Notes under the pieces: model-generated | What the model saw: the letters and a program-made list of their open reading frames with translations, nothing else | Told to the model about the DNA's origin: nothing | The model's database searches: none | Position numbers and translations under genes: made by a program | In this document: positions 60,655-64,000 of the stretch, one piece after another | Layout of the letters: every line of letters starts with the position of its first letter | Numbering within the stretch: position 1 is the stretch's first letter | DNA from: Acidobacteriota bacterium | GTDB lineage: Bacteria > Acidobacteriota > Vicinamibacteria > Vicinamibacterales > JAFNAJ01 | Assembly: GCA_023384575.1 (NCBI GenBank) | Contig: JAHDVP010000003.1 | Coordinates: 192,591 to 256,590, forward strand | Length of the DNA: 64,000 bases | Direction: 5' to 3'

Positions 60655-62793
60655 TTGCCGACGTTTCGCTCCGTCGCCGTCGGGTTCGTCGTGGCCGTCG
60701 TCGTCACGCTCACGACCGACCTCGTACCGGTCTCCTTCCGCCTCGAGATGGGCACCGGGCCCGCCGCGGAGCGCCTCACCGGCTTCTATGGCGTGGACCG
60801 GCGCGACGGCAGCCTCGGACGCTGGACCAACGGCGACGGCACCATCAGGTTGCCGCCCCGCGGCCGGTGGCCGGCCGACGTGGTGGTGGCGCTCTCCGGC
60901 CACCCCGCGCGGGCCGGCGAGGTCATCGACGTGGTGGCCGCCGACGGCCCGGTCGTCGCGTTGGAGTCCACGGGCGCCCCTCAGGCGGCCCGGCTCGTGG
61001 TGGACGAGGGGGATTCGACGGCTCCCCTGGTCGTGCGACTGACGTCGGCGGCGTCGACCTCGGCCGACGACCCGAGGGCCCTCGGCGTCTTCGTCTACGA
61101 CGCATGGCTCACGACGGGCGGGCGACGGGCCGTGTCGTGGCGATGGCCGCTCTCGGCGGGCATGTGGGCCAGCGTCGTGTGCCTCTGGGCGGTGTTCGTG
61201 GCCGGACGGCACCTGTTCCCGGCCGCCGGCCTCACCGCGGGTGCGGTGTCGGCGCTCGTCGTGGCCGCGGTCCTCATCCGGCTGCGGTTCGAGACGTGGC
61301 CGCACCTCTGGTGGCTCGCTCTGGTGGCGGTCGCGATCGCCGCTGCGATCCTTCTTGCCCGTTCCGGCCAGGCGGTGGCGTGGGTGGCCGCCGGGCCCGA
61401 GGGCACGAGCGCCTCAGGTGCCGCCGCGCGCCGCGCGTCGCCGGCGGCTCGCGCAGCGACCTCCCCCCTGACGGCCGTCCTGCTCGCCGCCATCCCGATC
61501 GTTCTGCTGGGACGACTGCTCGTGCGCCACCACGTCGACGTGCTCTTCTGGGACCAGTGGGGCATGCTCGAGTTCGTCTCGAAGTGGCTCGACGGGCAGC
61601 TCGCGCCGCACGATCTCTGGCGACAGGCCAACGAACATCGCCCGCTCTTCCCCCGCCTCGTGCTGATTCCGCTCGCCTGGCTGACGGGGTGGAACACGCG
61701 CGTCGAAGTCGCGCTCAACGTCGCACTGATGGGCGGACTGCTCGCGCTCTTCGCCTCGGCGCTCGCCACGGCCGGCCGGCGCGCGCACGTGGCGAACCCG
61801 TGGCTCGTGCTGCCAATCGTGTCGCTGCTCGTCTTCTCGCCGAACCAGTGGGAGAACTGGCTCTGGGGCTGGCAGTTCCTGGTATTCCTGCAGGTCGGCG
61901 CGGTGGTCGCCGGGTTCTGGTGCCTCACGGGTGAGCAGCCCTCGCGCCTGCGGTTCGCCGTGGCGCTGATGCTCGGCGTGGTCGCCAGCTACTCGTTCGG
62001 CGGCGGCCTCGTGTACTGGGGCATCGGGCCGCTCGCGCTCCTGTTCGCTCCGAGACGCGGGCGCGTCGCCCGATTGGTGGCCTGGATCGTGGTCGGCGGC
62101 CTCACCGCAGCGAGTTACTTCGTGGGTTACCACTCGATCGCCGGCCACCCGCCGTGGTCGGCGAACTTCGTCGACTGGTACGGGCTGCGCAACTTCCTGG
62201 GGTTCGTCCCGACGTACATCGGCGCGCCGCTCGTCAGCACCGATCGGCAGGTCGCGCGGGCCGCCGGCGCCGTCGGCCTCGCGCTGTTCGTCCTGCTCGG
62301 CGGCCTGGCGCTCGTCGGTCGGCGCACGCGGGAGGCGGCGTGGTTTCCCGTGATGATGGGAGCGTGGGTCGTGGGCTGCGCGGTGCTCACCGCGCTCGGC
62401 CGGGCCCCGACGGGACAGGAGCAGGCGCTCGCGTCGCGGTACATCACCATGTCGATGCCGTTCTGGGTGGCCCTGGTCATGCTGCTGCAGCTGGCCCCGG
62501 CCGCGGCGACGGTCTCGACGTTGCAGCATCGGGCCGCGCTGACGATGGTCAGCTGGGCGGCCGTGGTGGGACTCGGACTGTTCGCGCTGCTCGACTGGCC
62601 ACGCGGGGCCGCGGCGTTCGTGCGGTGGGAAGGGCGTCTCGCTCCCGCCCGCCAGGCGCTGATTGACGGCCGCAACGACCCGGTGCTCGGCCACATCTTT
62701 CCTTCGGTGCCCCACGTCGTCGAGTGGCGCGAGGACCTGCGGCGCCATCGACTCAGCGTGTTCCGCGACAAGCCGCCACCTCAGCCCAGATAA
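60655..62793 (+). CDS. Large polytopic membrane protein, GT-C-like, function unknown
   Basis: A protein of about 712 residues. An N-terminal periplasmic beta-rich domain (residues about 30-160) is followed by ten or more hydrophobic helices. An acidic/aromatic loop, VDVLFWDQWGMLEFVSKWLD, precedes EHRPLFPRLVLIPLAWL, an arrangement often seen in GT-C glycosyltransferases. The start is taken as TTG at 60655 with AGGAAG upstream; a GTG at 60690 is possible. It may accept the product of the preceding gene or the lipid-linked sugars made nearby. Confidence 0.62.
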   Translation: MPTFRSVAVGFVVAVVVTLTTDLVPVSFRLEMGTGPAAERLTGFYGVDRRDGSLGRWTNGDGTIRLPPRGRWPADVVVALSGHPARAGEVIDVVAADGPVVALESTGAPQAARLVVDEGDSTAPLVVRLTSAASTSADDPRALGVFVYDAWLTTGGRRAVSWRWPLSAGMWASVVCLWAVFVAGRHLFPAAGLTAGAVSALVVAAVLIRLRFETWPHLWWLALVAVAIAAAILLARSGQAVAWVAAGPEGTSASGAAARRASPAARAATSPLTAVLLAAIPIVLLGRLLVRHHVDVLFWDQWGMLEFVSKWLDGQLAPHDLWRQANEHRPLFPRLVLIPLAWLTGWNTRVEVALNVALMGGLLALFASALATAGRRAHVANPWLVLPIVSLLVFSPNQWENWLWGWQFLVFLQVGAVVAGFWCLTGEQPSRLRFAVALMLGVVASYSFGGGLVYWGIGPLALLFAPRRGRVARLVAWIVVGGLTAASYFVGYHSIAGHPPWSANFVDWYGLRNFLGFVPTYIGAPLVSTDRQVARAAGAVGLALFVLLGGLALVGRRTREAAWFPVMMGAWVVGCAVLTALGRAPTGQEQALASRYITMSMPFWVALVMLLQLAPAAATVSTLQHRAALTMVSWAAVVGLGLFALLDWPRGAAAFVRWEGRLAPARQALIDGRNDPVLGHIFPSVPHVVEWREDLRRHRLSVFRDKPPPQPR

Positions 62794-62800
62794 CGCGTTC

Positions 62801-62895
62801 GGATCGTCCGTCGCGGCAGGCATCCGTGGCGGCCGGGGCTTCCGAGCCTCGCGGCCGGGGCGTCGGGAGTTGGTTGGATCGCCCGTAGCGGCAGG
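62801..62895. repeat. Imperfect 20-bp direct repeat
   Basis: Sequences at 62801-62820 and 62876-62895 share 18 of 20 bases (both begin GGATCG and end GCGGCAGG), 75 bases apart, in the convergent gap. The second copy runs into the large hairpin at 62890-62937. Confidence 0.55.
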
Positions 62896-62937
62896 GGCTT
62901 CCGCTTGGCCTGAGCGGAGCCGAAGGCAGCCCCTGCC
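62890..62937. terminator. Nested hairpin in the convergent gap
   Basis: GGCAGGGGCT (62890-62899) pairs with AGCCCCTGCC (62928-62937), ten base pairs. Inside it CCGCT (62901-62905) pairs with AGCGG (62913-62917). This nested structure sits between two converging genes and could stop transcription from both sides, or be a dispersed palindromic repeat. Confidence 0.5.
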
Positions 62938-62957
62938 GGCCCTTCGCGTCTCGCCCC

Positions 62958-63938
62958 TCAGATGTCGGTCGCCTGTCGCTGCGCGACCCCCGGCTCCGAG
63001 TGCAGTACGCGCACGCTCTGGGCCTTCGCGCGTGCCGACGTGGCAAACAGGGTGAGAGAGGTCAGCAGGCCAATCACCGACCCGAGCAAGTCGATGACCA
63101 CGAGGGGTGCCAGCCAGCCGGGGAGCGGCGGGACACCCGCCAGCGTGTTCAGCAGCAGCAGGGCGAGCCCGGCTGCGCCGAGCCCGAGCCCGGCCCCGCC
63201 GACGAGCAGACACCTCACCGCGATCCGCTCGAGAAACGGCATCAGCATGTGCATGCCGTGCGTGACGAGCTTGATGAAGTTCATGCGCGACTCGCCAGCC
63301 AGCCGTGTCCCACGTGGCAGCGGCACGTCGCGACGCCGGAACGGCAGGCTGACGAGCGACGACGAGTAACACTGGTCGAAGCTCGGATGCCCGATGCTCG
63401 CCCTGACGAGCGCTCCACGCATGGCGGCGAAGTTGCCGCTTCGCACCACCGTGCCGGTCAGCACCCGGAAGACGAGCTTGAACGCCAGGTACGACAGCCT
63501 GAACCCGAACGGCTCTTTCCGCCGGGTGCGCCGCGCCAGCGCCACGAGGTGCAGATCGTCGAGGTGCTCGACGAGTGGCGTGAGGAGGGCCGGCAGATCC
63601 TCGGGCCGGTCTTCCCCGTCCGAATCGAGCGTCACGACCACGTCGTCGGGTGCGAGCGACGGCACGAGCTCGCGCAGCGCGAAGACGATGGCACCCTGGT
63701 GCCCCAGGTTGTAGGGCGGCGTGATGACCTCCGTCCGCGCGTCGGCGACCGCGGCCATCTCCGTATCCTCACCCGCGGTATCGTCGACTGCCACGAACCG
63801 CAGGTCGCGCGGGACGGCGAAGCCGGCCAGCGCGTCGATCAACCGGCGTCGCAACTCGACGAAGGCCCGCGCGTCGCGATACACGGGACACACGACGAAG
63901 ACGCGCGGCAGCGGACGATCGACAGCAGCACTCGGCAT
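62958..63938 (-). CDS. GT2 glycosyltransferase with two C-terminal membrane helices
   Basis: A GT2 enzyme of about 326 residues similar to polyprenyl-phosphate sugar transferases. It begins PRVFVVCPVYRDARAFVELR, with LGHQGAIVFAL, the metal motif TLDSDGEDRPEDL and SYLAFKLVFRVLTGTVVRSG. Two hydrophobic helices lie at about 225-290. ATG at 63938 is preferred; a TTG at 63968 is an alternative with no better ribosome-binding site. It faces the preceding membrane protein gene and would provide lipid-linked sugars for GT-C enzymes. Confidence 0.86.
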   Translation of the reverse strand: MPSAAVDRPLPRVFVVCPVYRDARAFVELRRRLIDALAGFAVPRDLRFVAVDDTAGEDTEMAAVADARTEVITPPYNLGHQGAIVFALRELVPSLAPDDVVVTLDSDGEDRPEDLPALLTPLVEHLDDLHLVALARRTRRKEPFGFRLSYLAFKLVFRVLTGTVVRSGNFAAMRGALVRASIGHPSFDQCYSSSLVSLPFRRRDVPLPRGTRLAGESRMNFIKLVTHGMHMLMPFLERIAVRCLLVGGAGLGLGAAGLALLLLNTLAGVPPLPGWLAPLVVIDLLGSVIGLLTSLTLFATSARAKAQSVRVLHSEPGVAQRQATDI

Positions 63939-64000
63939 CGGCGGCGAATCCGCGTCGAAGCCTGTCAAATCGGTTGCATGGCGTCAAGAGCCGTTACACT

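Overview
The window is very GC-rich, densely coded chromosomal DNA with bacterial housekeeping genes throughout. I see no phage, transposase, integrase, rRNA operon or CRISPR array. It fits a Gram-negative lineage with an outer membrane: lipoproteins, an outer-membrane barrel, heptose/LPS-type genes and a LolB-like gene cluster. The RNA polymerase beta subunit carries a two-zinc-ribbon insertion near its N-terminus and EF-Tu has an unusual switch I. From memory these suggest Acidobacteriota, perhaps Vicinamibacteria. That assignment is inference and was not tested by a search.

Layout. (1) 1-5068: the 5' end of rpsL (minus strand) with a promoter and a folded leader, an outer-membrane protein and a lipoprotein FKBP (minus), and a plus-strand phnD-phnC-phnE-type ABC transporter. 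This block sits between rpoC and rpsL, which are adjacent in many bacteria. (2) 5190-19598: the classical transcription/translation block read on the minus strand, in transcription order tRNA-Thr, tRNA-Tyr, tRNA-Gly, tRNA-Thr, tuf, rpmG, tRNA-Trp, secE, nusG, rplK, rplA, rplJ, rplL, rpoB, rpoC. (3) 19792-37483, all minus: rlmB, gltX, ispDF, a B3/4-domain protein, plsC, a YacL-type PIN-TRAM protein, radA, alr, dnaB, rplI, rpsR, rpsF, pth, rplY, prs, tRNA-Gln, ispE, a LolB-like lipoprotein and a TPR protein. Many of these genes overlap by ATGA or GTGA and look translationally coupled. (4) 37567-41522 (plus): a small Trm112-like zinc protein, a GT9 heptosyltransferase, an O-antigen ligase/polymerase, a heptose-7-phosphate kinase and a nucleoside deaminase. 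(5) 41559-42313: a vapBC toxin-antitoxin pair with a palindromic operator. (6) 42310-63938: a surface-polysaccharide locus with a Wzt-type ATPase, a 1,196-residue multi-domain glycosyltransferase, several GT2/GT4 enzymes, GT-C-like membrane proteins, a phosphoglycosyl transferase that would start repeat-unit assembly, and a secreted clan-A-like glycoside hydrolase fused to four copies of a C-terminal repeat.

How the genes work together. Regions 2 and 3 make RNA polymerase, ribosomal proteins, tRNAs, isoprenoid precursors (IspD, IspF, IspE), PRPP, D-alanine and phospholipid. Regions 4 and 6 build and export cell-surface glycans: a lipid-linked sugar primer (58589-60010), chain extension by GT2/GT4/GT9 enzymes, membrane-side transfer by polytopic enzymes, and ABC-type export (Wzt).

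Non-coding features that stand out are tandem arrays of degenerate 7-bp repeats in at least five intergenic spaces, a promoter with a cloverleaf-like folded leader before rpsL, promoters placed so that a GTG start codon falls at about +1 in the polysaccharide locus, tandem GC palindromes beside rplI, and an alanine racemase gene whose only plausible start codon is ATA.
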